This document shows positions 34,429 through 45,877 of a DNA stretch of 64,000 bases, piece by piece. The notes below the pieces were generated by a model, which was not told the DNA's origin, ran no database searches, and worked only from the letters and a program-made list of their open reading frames with translations. The position numbers and the translations under genes are program-made. How positions within the stretch are numbered: position 1 is the first letter of the stretch; each line of letters starts with the position of its first letter. Source of the DNA: Panaeolus papilionaceus (lineage: Eukaryota > Basidiomycota > Agaricomycetes > Agaricales); NCBI GenBank assembly GCA_015501605.1, contig JADNRZ010000002.1, positions 186,001-250,000 of the forward strand. The letters are read 5' to 3'.

Positions 34429-35556
34429 GTCTAAGAGTTCCTCTTCAGAGAGGTGAAAGCGAAAGCGAGGTTATCGCAGGTCGAGATAAAGGTGAGCGAG
34501 GGCTGAACGGCGAGTTGTTTAGAGCTGGAAAGGGGTGTTAAGCAATGACAGGCAACATGATACATAAGTACAAATCCCGAAATCACCTTCTGTTCACGGA
34601 CAATGCGGGCATGAATCACGGTGACCATTTCCTAAGATATGAACTCGTGGCAGTCCTCATCTTCGCCGCTTCGGCTTGTGGTACCTGAGGGTATTCAGTC
34701 ACGGCCGGACGACGATGTCGCGACGGCTCCTCCTTCTTGATTTGTGCATATGCAATCTTTGAGGCAACCTTTGGTGATGAACATGTGGGAAAGGGTTCCA
34801 AAATATCTCATTGCAGAGTCAACACTTCTTGACCCATCGCTCCAATTTCGCCAATCGAAGTAGCACATCCGACGGTCATCGTGCGCAGTATAGCAGCGTG
34901 AATTTCCTATTATTTGAAGTAGTGTTGTCGGACCCCGTGCAAAGCACTGCGAGAATTGGTGGTGGACGAACAGGTTATGTCGTAACTTAAGGTCCTGTGC
35001 CAGACTTCACAGGACGGCAAACGCCGCTTTGATGTGCTCACGATTGGATCATAACCCCATTAGGGTTTTAGCCCCTAACACTCAGAGCCAATTCATTCAA
35101 AGGAAGTAAAATCAAGTAGATTACTCAATAGTACTCAAAAAAAAAAATCATCAGAAGTATATAGTTGTCTAGCAATTTAAGTATCATTATAATGCTATTG
35201 ACGAATTTTTGGATCCTGTATATGATGACCATTGGTAGAACTTCTACAAACGTTGCAATGCTGGGCACACAATGCGTGCAGCTACAGTATACTCATACAC
35301 ATGCTGAACCACCTCCAACACTGGTAAGAGAGTTGCATCTCAAAACCTCGACAATTCATTAGGATATGTCGTTAAATGCTACCTTTTCTAGTTGTTGAAA
35401 ACTCCCCCAACTCTCAATCATTACAACTTTGGCCGACAAAACACGAAACGGAGGACATTAGAGCGCTTAACTTTGCTATGTCCAGCATCTCGAAGTCATT
35501 TACATTTACAAGTTGTTCGAATCTGAGCTCTTCAAGCACGCTCTGAGAGGGGTTAA
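34429..35556. other. Upstream region of the kinase gene
   Basis: About 1.1 kb. Upstream of 34428 the frame is closed, supporting the chosen start. A 61-codon minus ORF (34801-34616) lacks a consistent splice to the kinase. An A-run lies at about 35137-35148. No other feature. Confidence 0.45.
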
Positions 35557-36290
35557 TTATTTCAGCAGCTTATCCCCCAGAGTTTTCATGTAAATTGGGA
35601 TAGAAAGCTGTTTTACTGAAGGCGTTGTGATTTTATCCAGGTAAGGCTCTGTGTCCCACATCGACCATGACGAGCTGTGGGTGCTCTGATAGGACTGATT
35701 CAGTACACGTGTAGTCTTCAATAATGATGTGTAGGAGACTTTGGAAGGATGACATGAGGTATTTGTAAGTAGTCCCCTCAATAAACTATTCCCACTGAGC
35801 GTCACCTAATGATCAGATTCTGTAGACAAGCTCCTTCATCAGGTCGATAAAGCTACGAGTGCCCCAGGTAGTGATGCACAACGTCGTCATATTGGAAAAG
35901 TTGGAAAGTGGCAGAGCTTTGCATGCAGGAGCCATATTCACTGATGATTTGGCTAAGGGTAAGTCGTGAGTCTTGAGTGTCGACGCATCGGCTTGCAAAA
36001 GATAGGTCTGTTTACCAAGCCTCGTGGAAAGGAAATTTGTCAACGAAAGCGAGCTAGATCTTGAGAGTCTCATCATGAGGACTATCGAATTGAAGCAATT
36101 ATCTGCATAGGCATGGTATCTGAAGAACTTCCAGATCCCTGGTGTACTGAGGGCTATCCACCACACCTCTTGCACACGGCAGAGAGCTTAATCGGTGTCG
36201 TCATGAGATCCACATAGACAGCACGCCTCACCCCATTATTCCCCATGCGCCTCAACTCGGAGCTCGGCGTGGGGGGCATTGCGTGTTGAA
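35557..36290 (-). pseudogene. F-box/LRR-like relic
   Basis: The minus strand reads LMTTPIKLSAVCKR and then, after a frame change, WWIALSTPGIWKFF. Agaricomycete F-box proteins typically carry a continuous VCKRWRDIALSTPxLW-like segment, so AAGAGGTGTGGTGGATA looks like AAG AGG TGG TGG ATA with two extra bases at about 36164-36168. Downstream is about 120 codons of Leu/Ser-rich sequence and then a second, out-of-frame segment reading TLSGNSLLRGLLTN, like a degraded leucine-rich region. No signal of a functional full-length gene remains. Confidence 0.5.
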
Positions 36291-38498
36291 AGATCTCAGA
36301 TAAGATTTCGTTAGGACATTGTCAAACACTGCCTTCAAGATTCGGTACTCTACATGGCGAATTGGTTTGTATAAAAATAAAAGGCCTCGAGGGACTGCCT
36401 CGAGCATTCGGAGTGAAAGCTGGTGTTGGAGAGTGTTGTGTCAATGATAGAAATGGGGAAATTGTGGCATCCCCTCGATATATACGGCATAATTACAGGG
36501 GGAGATTCATTCCTAACGCTACAAAAATGATAGCCTTCTGATATTTTGGTGCTAATTGACTAGATAAAGGGAAATGTCCTACCACAGGGAATGATTTGAG
36601 GCTTAGGATACGAGTTATCACTTTTGCGAGCTAAGGTCAGGCTGCAGATCGTTGAACAAAGATTAAATCATAGTTAACAGTGTAACAATAAGAGCGCTGC
36701 TTCGGCATGATGCCGCCATGTGCATTCAAAGGGAGAAAGGGGTCCGCGCGGAAGCGCCGATGTCAATTACCAAAAGAGCAGCTCTGAATCCCATAACGGT
36801 ACGGTAAGGCCGGTTCCACACCCTGCAAATCCCAGCGGCTGACATGATGTGTGTGCGTGTGTGTGCGTGTGTGTGCAATGACTCAGTAATTGCCTTTCGG
36901 ATTGTGTGACGAGAGAGAATCCCAGGCTATTTTCTGCTGGTCTCCTGCTCTCAAAGGCGTTTTGACGATCACAGAGATGGTAGAGACAGAATATTCTGTC
37001 TTAGAATTTGTTACCGCTTCCTTGGTGCTCCGTTCGGCGACGTTCATGTTGTGGTATGTGCCAACACATCTCCCGATAGGCCCCTCAGTCCTGCGGAGGC
37101 TTTACTAAGGCCATGATTCTTTTTCTCGCAAGGGCATTCCTGAAATCGGTGCCTCAATAACGATCTCTACAAAAGCACGACACGCTTCTCCCTTCAAGGG
37201 CAGACCCCTCACATCAGACAAGGGAAGAAACCCCACCTGAGCCCAAGATTTGACATGCAGTCCTCCGATGGTCTGAATAATGTAATGAATACATGGTACT
37301 AAAGGGTTGCGCCTCTACTCTAAAGGTTGTCTTGTTTCTTCGGCTCATGAGCATACTTTCAAGTTCGATTACATCTGAGTCGATTATGCGATTGGGATGC
37401 GGTGGCTGGAGACAGGTTGAGCCCTGTCAGCATGTGGATTTTGGTATTCATATGAACTAATGATCACCTTTTTTCTCTCATAAGTCATGTCTAGAACGGT
37501 CTCTGCAGTAAAAGCAATAGTCATATTTTGGTAAACAGACCTTCGGGATTGATTAATTCTGACGAGCGCTTCTGGTATAATGACCCCTAGGCTTATGATT
37601 GGTTATAACGCGAGTGTAATAGTCGGTACAAATATTTGTATTCCCTTATTGCAATTGGTAGTTCACATTTCAACAAGTCGGCGAAAAATACAGCCGGGTT
37701 TGTATCGTGATTATGTATATCATGAAGCCGCATGACATCTTGCATCTTGAATCCGTGAATGGGTTAGCATCTCTCAATTTGGGGTCCCTTTACGCTCCCT
37801 TTTTATCCCCGCTCCATCAAGTCGACGTAGACGTAGAAGTTGTGAACGCCTTAAACCCCTTCATTTGATCGTAAACAGCGTACTCGTTGTGCGTGTTCTG
37901 TGGCTCTGAATGGTAATTATCCAACGATCAAAATGCTTAAGTGGACCAGGGTGTCTTCGTTCCGCGCTCTGACCGCGTCTACCTATGGCTTGTCAGGAAG
38001 TGCATACCCTGGAAATAATGACGATGTATATGATGCCACCGATGATACCTCTGAGCAGGGCCAGCACCTGCCAGAACTCGCTTTATTGGTGATCTCGATT
38101 TCCTTCTGACACAGGCCATACTATGGCAAAAAATGCTCAATGGGGTTATGAGTTATGGTCATGGGTTTGAGTCGAAAGCCCAACCCAGGGCGTGCGTTCC
38201 AAGAGTGGGGTGTACACTTACGGAGTTGGGGTGGATACTCCTCGGCGCATGTAAGTTCGGCCTCCAGGACGCTCTGACGATGGCATAAGGATTCGGGGAT
38301 TAACAATTGAATAAGTTGGACACATGACCTACTAAACCAACAAAACACACTTGAAGGTAACAATGTCTGGTCATGGAGAAATGGGATGGAGTTCGACTTA
38401 ATTGGGCGGGTGTGAAAGATGTAGAACGTATTGAATTAAATATTTCGTAAAATACGTCAAGTCAAACTATCTCCAAACGTAAGGTATGATCGTCACCA
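36291..38498. other. Gene-poor region
   Basis: About 2.2 kb with no supported exon. ORFs at 36890-37108 and 37900-38109 are short and show no splice context or known domain. A GT-rich microsatellite is listed separately. Confidence 0.45.
36849..36876. repeat. GT-rich microsatellite
   Basis: Three consecutive units GTGTGTGC, GTGTGTGTGC, GTGTGTGTGC. A simple-sequence repeat in noncoding DNA. Confidence 0.9.
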
Positions 38499-40124
38499 TC
38501 AATATTCATCGTTAATCACAACATGTGCACTCTGACGCGGCTCCTTCAGCTTCCAAAAGCGCCACTTCAGCCGCATAACATCCAATCCTACGTTGAGCTT
38601 GAAGTCCCCAGAGTGCTCGAGGGTCAAGGAGAGCTGGAATTTTGTGGGAAGCTGCGAGGTCGACACCGATTGCGCCGCACGGTCTATCTGCGAGAAGGTC
38701 CAATTCACAGCTGCAGGTGAAGATGTCGAGGTCGTGACAGCAAGGAAGGGTTTTCGTCCGGCTGGGAAGGAGTTGGAGTCTGCGTGTAACATATCAGCGC
38801 TTTCAGGGGAGTAGCTCACAGCTTTGATGGGAGGTGCTGTCCCCGTGGAATCCGCAGGCATCGCTTCGGCTTCGCAGAAAACAGAAATACGGTAGAATGG
38901 TCCATAATGTTCCAACAAATTAAACTGGAACCCAAGCGTAACTTTTGAAATGCACTCTCTCAACCTTTCTACACCGACAATGTTGATGCTGCAGGCATGA
39001 CTAGAGTTGAAGACGAAAGAAATCTCCGCTGGTAGGATACGTTGTCGTTTCGTACGGGGTGTGATGTCGAGCGTGTCTGAATCCTCTGGCCATAAAATCC
39101 CAGCCCTGCTTTCCGCAATCCTCGCAAGTATGTTACCGGACGTTGATAGGGTATACAGTTCGGGGTAAGAATGAGTCATTTCATCCATAACCTAGGCAGA
39201 AGTGAAAAAATACATTAGATATCCTAGACTGGTCCCTTGACGCGATGCAGAAAATGAGGCTTACGGGAAGAAATCCATGCCGACCGTGGTCCTGCGCCTT
39301 TTTCCAGACTGCTGGTGCGCCTTCAAACCAAAGGTTCGTGTCCTCGACAGACTCTTTGAGAATATTATTCTCGTCCTGTAGAATAGGTTCAAGCCACTGT
39401 GCAAGTTGCAGAAAGTGATTTCCGAAGGATTCGGTTATGCGCTCTGACTTCTCAAGAGCAGAGAAGACTTTCAATGCCAAATTATCCGCGCTGATCTGCG
39501 CCAGAGTTGCTATCGAAACATAATCTGAAAGTAGCTCTGGAGGGACAAGTGTCTACTTACACCTTCCCTTCTGAACTGTATCCACAGAAAGGACAGTGGC
39601 TGATCCACGTTTCTCTAAGAAGCTCTCGAAAAGCTGTCTCAGGATATACAGTCAGTAATCAGGATTGTGGCCATTGAAAAAGAAACTTACAGCCTTGAGA
39701 CTCGTTCTGGCTTCTACGTACGCCCCGATAGCATCAAGCGTATCTTTGCGAACGAGAAGGAACATCTGGTAGATTTTTGAAAGGCATGCGTCGTAACCGG
39801 GTAATTCTTGCCACATTTGAAGAACAGCAACCATAACAGCGCAAGCGGAACTGGCATTCATCAGAGCTACAAAATTATGTTCAACGGCCTTGACGAAGAC
39901 AAGAACGTTGCTCTTAATCCCGTCAGTATATTCTCTGCCGAGACTAGATAATGTCCCATTAAATGGGGCCATTCCGACCCGCTTATTAGGCAATTTAAAT
40001 CGCACCTGTCATCGATTTGTAGCAGCGGAGAAAGTTCTCTGAGAATCGTCGCTGCATTACGAGCTATATCTTCAACAGCGACGTCCACAACAAAGGAATG
40101 GATGATGGTACTTGGAACAGCCAT
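38499..40124 (-). CDS. Unrecognised protein, helical N-terminus and beta-rich C-terminus
   Basis: Five exons close as 460 aa: 40124-40006, 39943-39691, 39633-39561, 39509-39265, 39191-38499. No family recognised. Residues 1-200 are rich in amphipathic helix-forming sequence (VAVEDIARNAATILRELSPL, then NVLVFVKAVEHNFVALMNA). The last 200 residues alternate short hydrophobic stretches typical of beta strands (ISFVFNSSHACSINIVGVE, FQLSLTLEHSGDFKLNVGLD) with a Ser/Thr-rich loop. There is no signal peptide or strong membrane segment. It is divergently transcribed from the gene at 40965 with an 841-bp gap, so the two may share regulation. The layout, helical domain then beta domain, recalls some pore-forming or sensor proteins, but nothing specific supports that. 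Confidence 0.75.
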
Positions 40125-40964
40125 CGCATGAGCGTTGAAACTAGGTTGGGGTTGAAAGTCTGTCGAGTAACCGCTTTCGTTACGAACAATGGTGATTCCG
40201 ACCTCATGTTGGGACCCTGGGAACGCCTCTGGCCACGATGCACCTCATGTTTTCTGCCCACTCTCTGATCGAGTCCTCTCCGGCGGGTCCCTTTAATAAT
40301 GACACTTTGTATGACTCTTCATATTACCCTTAAAGGCACCGTGCATGAAACATGGCTCTAGACGTTGCTCTGGGCCAATCCGCGCAGACGGGCAAGTTGG
40401 ATGGCATGGCACGGCCCTTTGTATTCATCTCATCCTACATGGATAAATGCATCATCTTAGGACTCAATAGTTATAACGTGAGGACCCATGGCTAGTCTGG
40501 AGAAGTGAGCTTTCGACTATAGCTTGTTCTTTCAAACATAAACTAGGGTCAACCCTGTCTTAATCTTTAGATTCCGTCTCCCGATGGCTTGGCTTTTTGC
40601 TTGTGGTATCTGGGTCAGTACAAGTTTCAATTTCAACCTTGGTTCCAACTACACGTTCAAACGGCTTCTGTTCACGTCATCGAATGCGGGATACGGAATG
40701 GTTACAGATCGCAAAGGACAAAAATCAGACAATGTGATGTTGAAATGGGTATGATGTCTACATCTCCACAATTTAATAATTTTATATGTCACTTTTCTAA
40801 GTTATCGAGGTTCATGGATCGATTGGGCTGAGCTCATGTATGTAGCAAAATCTATGTATGTCAATTGCCTCCCTAAACTACCAGCAGATCCTCCAGGCCG
40901 TCAAAAACTAGATATAAACTTATACATTGCTTCTATGTATCCTTTAACACCCCTTTGACTCCCA
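40125..40964. other. Divergent promoter region
   Basis: Shared upstream region of two divergent unrecognised genes. A short plus ORF (40589-40831) has no support. No obvious TATA box near either start. Confidence 0.4.
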
Positions 40965-42850
40965 ATGTCTTTACAGTCGACGTCTAGCCGATCTGTCCGA
41001 CCTACACGGCAAACCACGTTTGTCGCCCCCAACATCCCCTATGGCATCAGCACTACAATCCGCAGAGCTGTAGAAGCAGCAGATCACTTCGCGCAAGAAG
41101 ACGATCTGTTAGTCAGAATTTGATGTGGATGGTTCCCATCGTTCTTCACTAACGCCTTATCAGATTGCGGGGAATATATCAGCGTTCCGACTGCAAGCAC
41201 GTACAAGCCATCCGAGATCAAAGCAAGCAGCTTTATCAGCTCATCGACGATGTCTTTTTACTATTCCACACCTGGTTGCGCCTGCTGGATCTCATCTTTC
41301 GCTATGCATCAACCACAGAAACATCAACCGCCGACGAAAAAGAGCAGAATCGGGTCGAGATTTACTCATTTACCGTTGCTCATGTCGACAAGCTCCAATC
41401 TCATCTTGACCGTCTGCGTATTATTTCTGTGGCCTTCGAAATTGTAAGTAACGAGCCGTCACCGTTTTCGTTGTAGCAACCTCCTATATACTAGTTGCTA
41501 ATACGGTATTTTGCGGGGCCGGGCTAGGTCGCACTTTGGGTTCTTCAAGACAGTGAGCCCTATCAGAACCAGCCCTTAACGATCTTAACCCTCGGGGGTG
41601 GTCATGATTCGTCCCGTTTTTCGATGGGCGATTTAAGAGGTAAAGATGTGATTATTTATGGCTTTTGTCATCCGAAGACTAATCACATCACATCGCATAG
41701 ACCTCGCTATTCGTATTGTTGGAAACACCTCCGAAAATCAGGCCAGAGTGCAGCGGCTCCATACGCGCATTGCGGCCATTCCCATTTTCTCTTCATCCGT
41801 CAATCAGCTACGTGACTACTGGGTAGAACAGTACACGTACTATGTGTATCTCTCCGAAGCATGGGGCGTCGCTGGCAATCGGAACCATAAGGACAAGGTA
41901 TCAGCAGGGTGGATTGTCTACAGCCTCGCAAGTACTTCGATTGAGCAAGTGAGTCTGAGAAGTGTCAAGAGAAACAGGATTTGTATACTCACCCACAAAT
42001 TTAGATCCACCCCACCCTCCTGACATTTCCCCACCTATTCTACAATACTGGGATCCGATTCTCGAGGCAGCGAGTGCCAGAACAAGTTGCCACGATGCCG
42101 CAGACCTGGAACTTAGGCAACTTCGGCATCCAGTTCCCCACCCGGCTGCTTCAAAACTCTCATACTCCAGCCGCGACGCCTGCAGGGGATCACAACATCA
42201 GTGCCGCCATCGTCGATATCGTAAGAACGGGTTCTACCAAGTACGACCTCTACCTCAGCGTGACTGCTCAAAGGAGCATCACCTCACGGTTCGGTCGAAC
42301 CTCTCGCTGCAAAAGCATCGGCATTACTTGGCTTTTCGAATATCCCGACGGGACTCCATCCAATTCCAAGAAGCCAAACATTTTAGCTTTCTGGCCCAGC
42401 CAGCAGAAGTCGTATGAGTCGCGGACAAAGGTGTCGAAGAGGGCCTCGGGTATGTTTAGCCTCAACGTCCAGCCGCTTGGAGTGAGCATCGGGGACGTAT
42501 CTTTCCAGAGAACCGGGAAAGTCATTATTCCCGATTGGGCCCGCATTGAAGGCGTGGATCTCTGTCATAGCAATGGCGTTGAGGAAGTGCAGGGTGTCCG
42601 CTGGTTCGTTACCGAAAACGCCACCACCGAGCGGGGAAGCGATCGCTGTGTCGTCTCTGTGTCGCTTGAGCTTGCGAAGCCAGCCCATGAGATTTTCACA
42701 GAGGTCCACGTTAAGGTGTGCTATACCGAAAAATCCTGGCTCAAAATGGGTATGTCGCAGAACGTTAATATCGACGTCAAAGGGAGCTTGGATATTAATC
42801 TGCTGTGCCTGCAGACGAAGGCTATCTTGAGTCGCTCTCCATCTATGTGA
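40965..42850 (+). CDS. Unrecognised 542-aa protein
   Basis: Five exons close exactly: 40965-41107, 41164-41443, 41528-41639, 41701-41948, 42005-42850; 542 aa. Splice sites are canonical and phases match, so the gene model is strong although the family is unknown to me. The first 250 residues are helical (IRRAVEAADHFAQEDDLLRG, LFHTWLRLLDLIFRYAS, AHVDKLQSHLDRLRIISVAF). The C-terminal 280 residues look beta-rich with many Ser/Thr/Val (VTAQRSITSRFGRTSRCKSI, VQPLGVSIGDVSFQRTGKVI, MSQNVNIDVKGSLDINLLCL). No signal peptide. It is the divergent neighbour of the 460-aa gene at 38499-40124; the two share a helical-then-beta plan but not obvious sequence. Intracellular location is likely. Confidence 0.8.
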
Positions 42851-42949
42851 GATCTATGGTTTTGCGATCTGGTATTGCATTGATTTGGTTAATTAGTTTT
42901 TTAAGCACGGTGATTTGAGCAACTGTGATTTCTTCATATATTCACCGCG

Positions 42950-43445
42950 TTGTTAACTATTCACATACATCTTGAAGATGTCAGATTATCAGCGAAAGAA
43001 GCTAGGCCTTGGCAGTTTGGCATCTCCTCCATCGGAAGGCTTAACCCGGATGTGTCAACCACTTCTGTGGGTCAGATAGATATCACAACGCGCGGTATTC
43101 AGCGGCTGCTGTTATACTCTCAGGTAAAGACATGCCTAGGATAACTTAGGGGAGCACCGCACTGAACACGGATTGTGTGTGCGTGAATGACAGATACAAG
43201 GATGCGATGGAGGAAGAAATGCCTGTACCACATTTGTTGACTTCAAATTCACCTCCATGTCACCCACACTGGAGTTCGTTCGGCATCCATCGAGGATAAC
43301 AGAATGGCCCACGCTCAAAATCGTGAATCGTGAAGGGTACAAATTCTCTACGATATCCGTAAGTGACGAAAAACAGACCACAATGAATCTAAAGACGCAA
43401 AAAGCCGCTCAGGTATCTTTGCCACCCCAAGACAAAATACTATGA
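42950..43445 (+). pseudogene. Possible gene fragment
   Basis: Three segments splice in frame to a stop: an open stretch to 43121 (ending at Gln before GTAAAGAC), 43192-43359 (IQGCDGGRNACTTFVDFKFT...), and 43414-43445, with GT-AG introns of about 70 and 54 nt. The frame has no ATG start, and upstream exons are not found, so this is either the 3' part of a broken gene or a misread. No domain recognised. Confidence 0.3.
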
Positions 43446-43683
43446 GTCAAGGGACTCGAAGAGGTACAGCTTGGATGAACGTTAGACCCAATCAACGTTT
43501 TCCCTCAAGGTTCAGTCCAAGGCAAGGGAGCTTGCTCCGAATCTACCTTCGTTCCCGTTTTGATTCAATTATTTTGCCTTCTTTGGACTCTTTCATGTCA
43601 CACCCCTCTCCTTTGCGTCCAGCGCACTCAATCGAAGGAACGATAAGCCCACTATTTACCATGCAAAAAGGACAAAAAGTATT

Positions 43684-43767
43684 GGACACTGAGGGGTTTG
43701 AACCCTCGACCTCACGCAAGCGCATTAGACATGCAAAGCGTGCGCGCTACCACTGTGCTAAGAGCCC
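43684..43767 (-). tRNA. tRNA-Ala (anticodon UGC) with a 13-nt intron
   Basis: The minus strand folds as a tRNA: D arm with A-box TAGCACAGTGGTAG, anticodon stem CACGC/GCGTG with loop TTTGCAT (anticodon TGC, alanine), T arm GAGGG-TTCAAAC-CCCTC. A 13-nt intron (43731-43719) sits at the canonical position one base 3' of the anticodon. The acceptor stem pairs except for one T-T mismatch (position 5-68). CCA is not encoded, as expected in a eukaryote. The mature tRNA would be 71 nt. Confidence 0.9.
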
Positions 43768-44080
43768 ATGAAAGCTTGGCCTTCTTTGACGTCTAGGTGG
43801 AGACGGAGATCGAGCCTTCCTTCCCGTTCGAGACTCTGACTAACACGTGCCGATCTCCCACACGTGTCCAACACCCCCGACTCAATTGAATTGAATCCAG
43901 TTTCGGCTATAATTGACCTCATTACTTACCACCACCATCTATTCTCCCTACTTACTCTTCATCCTCGTATTTCTACCTCGACACCCCAGGAGGGCGCAAA
44001 CATTCCACTTAGTCTTACACTAACAGACCCAACCAACTTGGCGCACACCTCCAACATCCACAGACAAGCCGCAGCCCAAC
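43768..44080. other. Spacer between tRNA-Ala and the EI24-like gene
   Basis: 313 bp containing the promoter of the plus-strand membrane protein and the 5' flank of the tRNA. CACGTG-type E-box sequences lie near 43844 and 43861. No gene. Confidence 0.4.
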
Positions 44081-45614
44081 ATGTCCACCCTCGGACCTGA
44101 CTCCCACAACGCCATCTTCGAACACGACCTCTCCCTCAAAGCAGCGCAAGAGCACATCCCGCCCACCCTCACGCGCGCCACGCTCCGCATGGAGTTTCCG
44201 CCGTCCTACGTGCTGGTGGGCGTGTATAGGCTGTTCACGGATAAGAATTTGTATAAACCTGCATGGGATAAGTGTAGGCATGCGACGAGGAGGGGGTTGA
44301 TTGTTGGGGCTATTTGGGTGAGTGGGTTGATTTGCTCTGCTAGAAGAGAAGAGAGTGATGCGGCTATGATGAATACTAACGACCCTACTTGTATACAGGC
44401 CGCACTGACATTCAACATCCAACGTAAATTCATCGAGTTGTTCTTATCAAAGTAAGTCCAGCCCCTTCCTCTCCTCTCCAGCCTCGAATTTATGATTTCT
44501 TGAAGATCTCCCCGTGTCACTGGTCTCTCAAACGACACAATGTTCGGATACACCATCCCATTCAGCATAACAACCTGTACGTCTCCCGCTCCTCTGCCCT
44601 CCTGTCCTTTCCTCATATAACCCAAACTCCTCCCCACAGACGCAGCCCTAACCCTCATGGGCTCCCAAATCACCACCATCCTCCGCTTCTTCCTCTCCCG
44701 CAACATCCGCATCGCCCGAGACCGCGCCTGGGACCAAACCGTCGCGTCGCGCGGAAAGGGCCCCGAGTTCTGGCAGGGCTATGTGGAGGAGTGGGCTGAG
44801 CCCCCTCGGGTGGGCGATCAGAAGGAGGGCAAGGTGCAGAAGATGCTTGGGGGGTGGTTTGGGGTGTTTGTGATTAGGAATGGTGAGTGGGCTATGAATA
44901 ATTGGCTTGGTATCCAAGAAGGTGGTGAGGCTGATGTGATGGTACGGTAGTTCTGTTGTCCCCATTCCAGATTTATCCATTCGTTGGGATTGTGGTTACT
45001 GCTGCTATTAAAGCGTATGGGATGGGACATGTCCTTCATAAGCGGGTACGGGTTTCATCCTTTTGCCCCTGCTCATTAGCAAACCAGAGTTAACTGACCA
45101 ACCCCGCTCATACAGTACTTTGAGGCCAAGAAGATGAACAAGCAACAAGTAGCTGTGTTCATGGAGGAACATAAATGGGAATACCGACGTGCGTCCGAGT
45201 CATCCTACTCCATATACCCGCGCCTCCGTTGGACGGAATAACTAACTATATATAAAAATCTCATCGCAGTCTTCGGCTTCGCAGCCTCCCTACTCGAAGG
45301 TCTTCCCATCATCGGTCTGGCGTTTACGATTTCGAATAGGATAGGAGCGGCTATGTGGGCTCACGGTGAGCGTTTTCTCCTTCCTCTTATCTTCTCTCTC
45401 TCGTCATTCAGTCCCTCGTCATTCTATTTCTCATTGATCCCTATCTCACACATTACCCCACCACTTGCCTGCTCTGTTGCTTGCCTACTTGCTAACCGAA
45501 CCGCACACAGACCTCGAGAAACGGCAACACTACGTCGCGCAAGAACTGCGAGAGGGCAGGTCCGAGGTGCTTGTGAGGAGGGGTGTGAACGTGACGGAGG
45601 GGAAGTATGAGTAG
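44081..45614 (+). CDS. EI24/Rrt8-Lds-like multi-pass membrane protein
   Basis: Exons 44081-44317, 44399-44451, 44506-44576 and one starting at 44640 join in phase; three later exons encode IYPFVGIVVTAAIKAYGMGH, then YFEAKKMNKQQVAVFMEEHK and FGFAASLLEGLPIIGLAF, ending DLEKRQHYVAQELREG with the stop at 45614. The junction after exon 4 (near 44880-44990) is not resolved cleanly: the good GTGAGT donor is in the wrong phase. Pattern (several long helices, then a cytosolic YF-K-EEHKWEYR loop and an LLEGLP-IGLAF helix) resembles the fungal Rrt8/Lds and EI24 superfamily, linked in yeast to lipid droplets and spore wall. About 300 aa, no signal peptide. The family assignment is moderately sure. Confidence 0.6.
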
Positions 45615-45877
45615 GCTTAGATATTCCAATGTAGCTGTGGGCTGCGAGTGTAATATGAGATGTATGTAATGACGCCCTTACACATTGTCGAACGTTGAAC
45701 TTTGACTTTCTGAATCTGAGTGGTGGAGCGAATTCGAAGTGAGAGCGAAATGATGACCCCTGTCCATGTCTTTATCTTACATTCATACATCTTGAGGCTC
45801 GACCCTCCGCAAACATAAATCGAAATCGCTTGTCCATACACTGGCATACAGCTGCCATCCCAACACCTAAATCTCGA

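Noticed and set aside
34616..34801. Upstream ORF as the first exon of the kinase gene
   Set aside because: No splice joins it in frame to MDVIES; frames upstream of 34428 are closed.
36890..37108. 72-codon ORF as a small gene
   Set aside because: No recognised motif, no upstream promoter-like element and no introns in a genome where almost every gene has several.
38512..38814. ORFs on the plus strand overlapping the 460-aa gene
   Set aside because: Antisense shadows of a minus-strand exon with good splice support.
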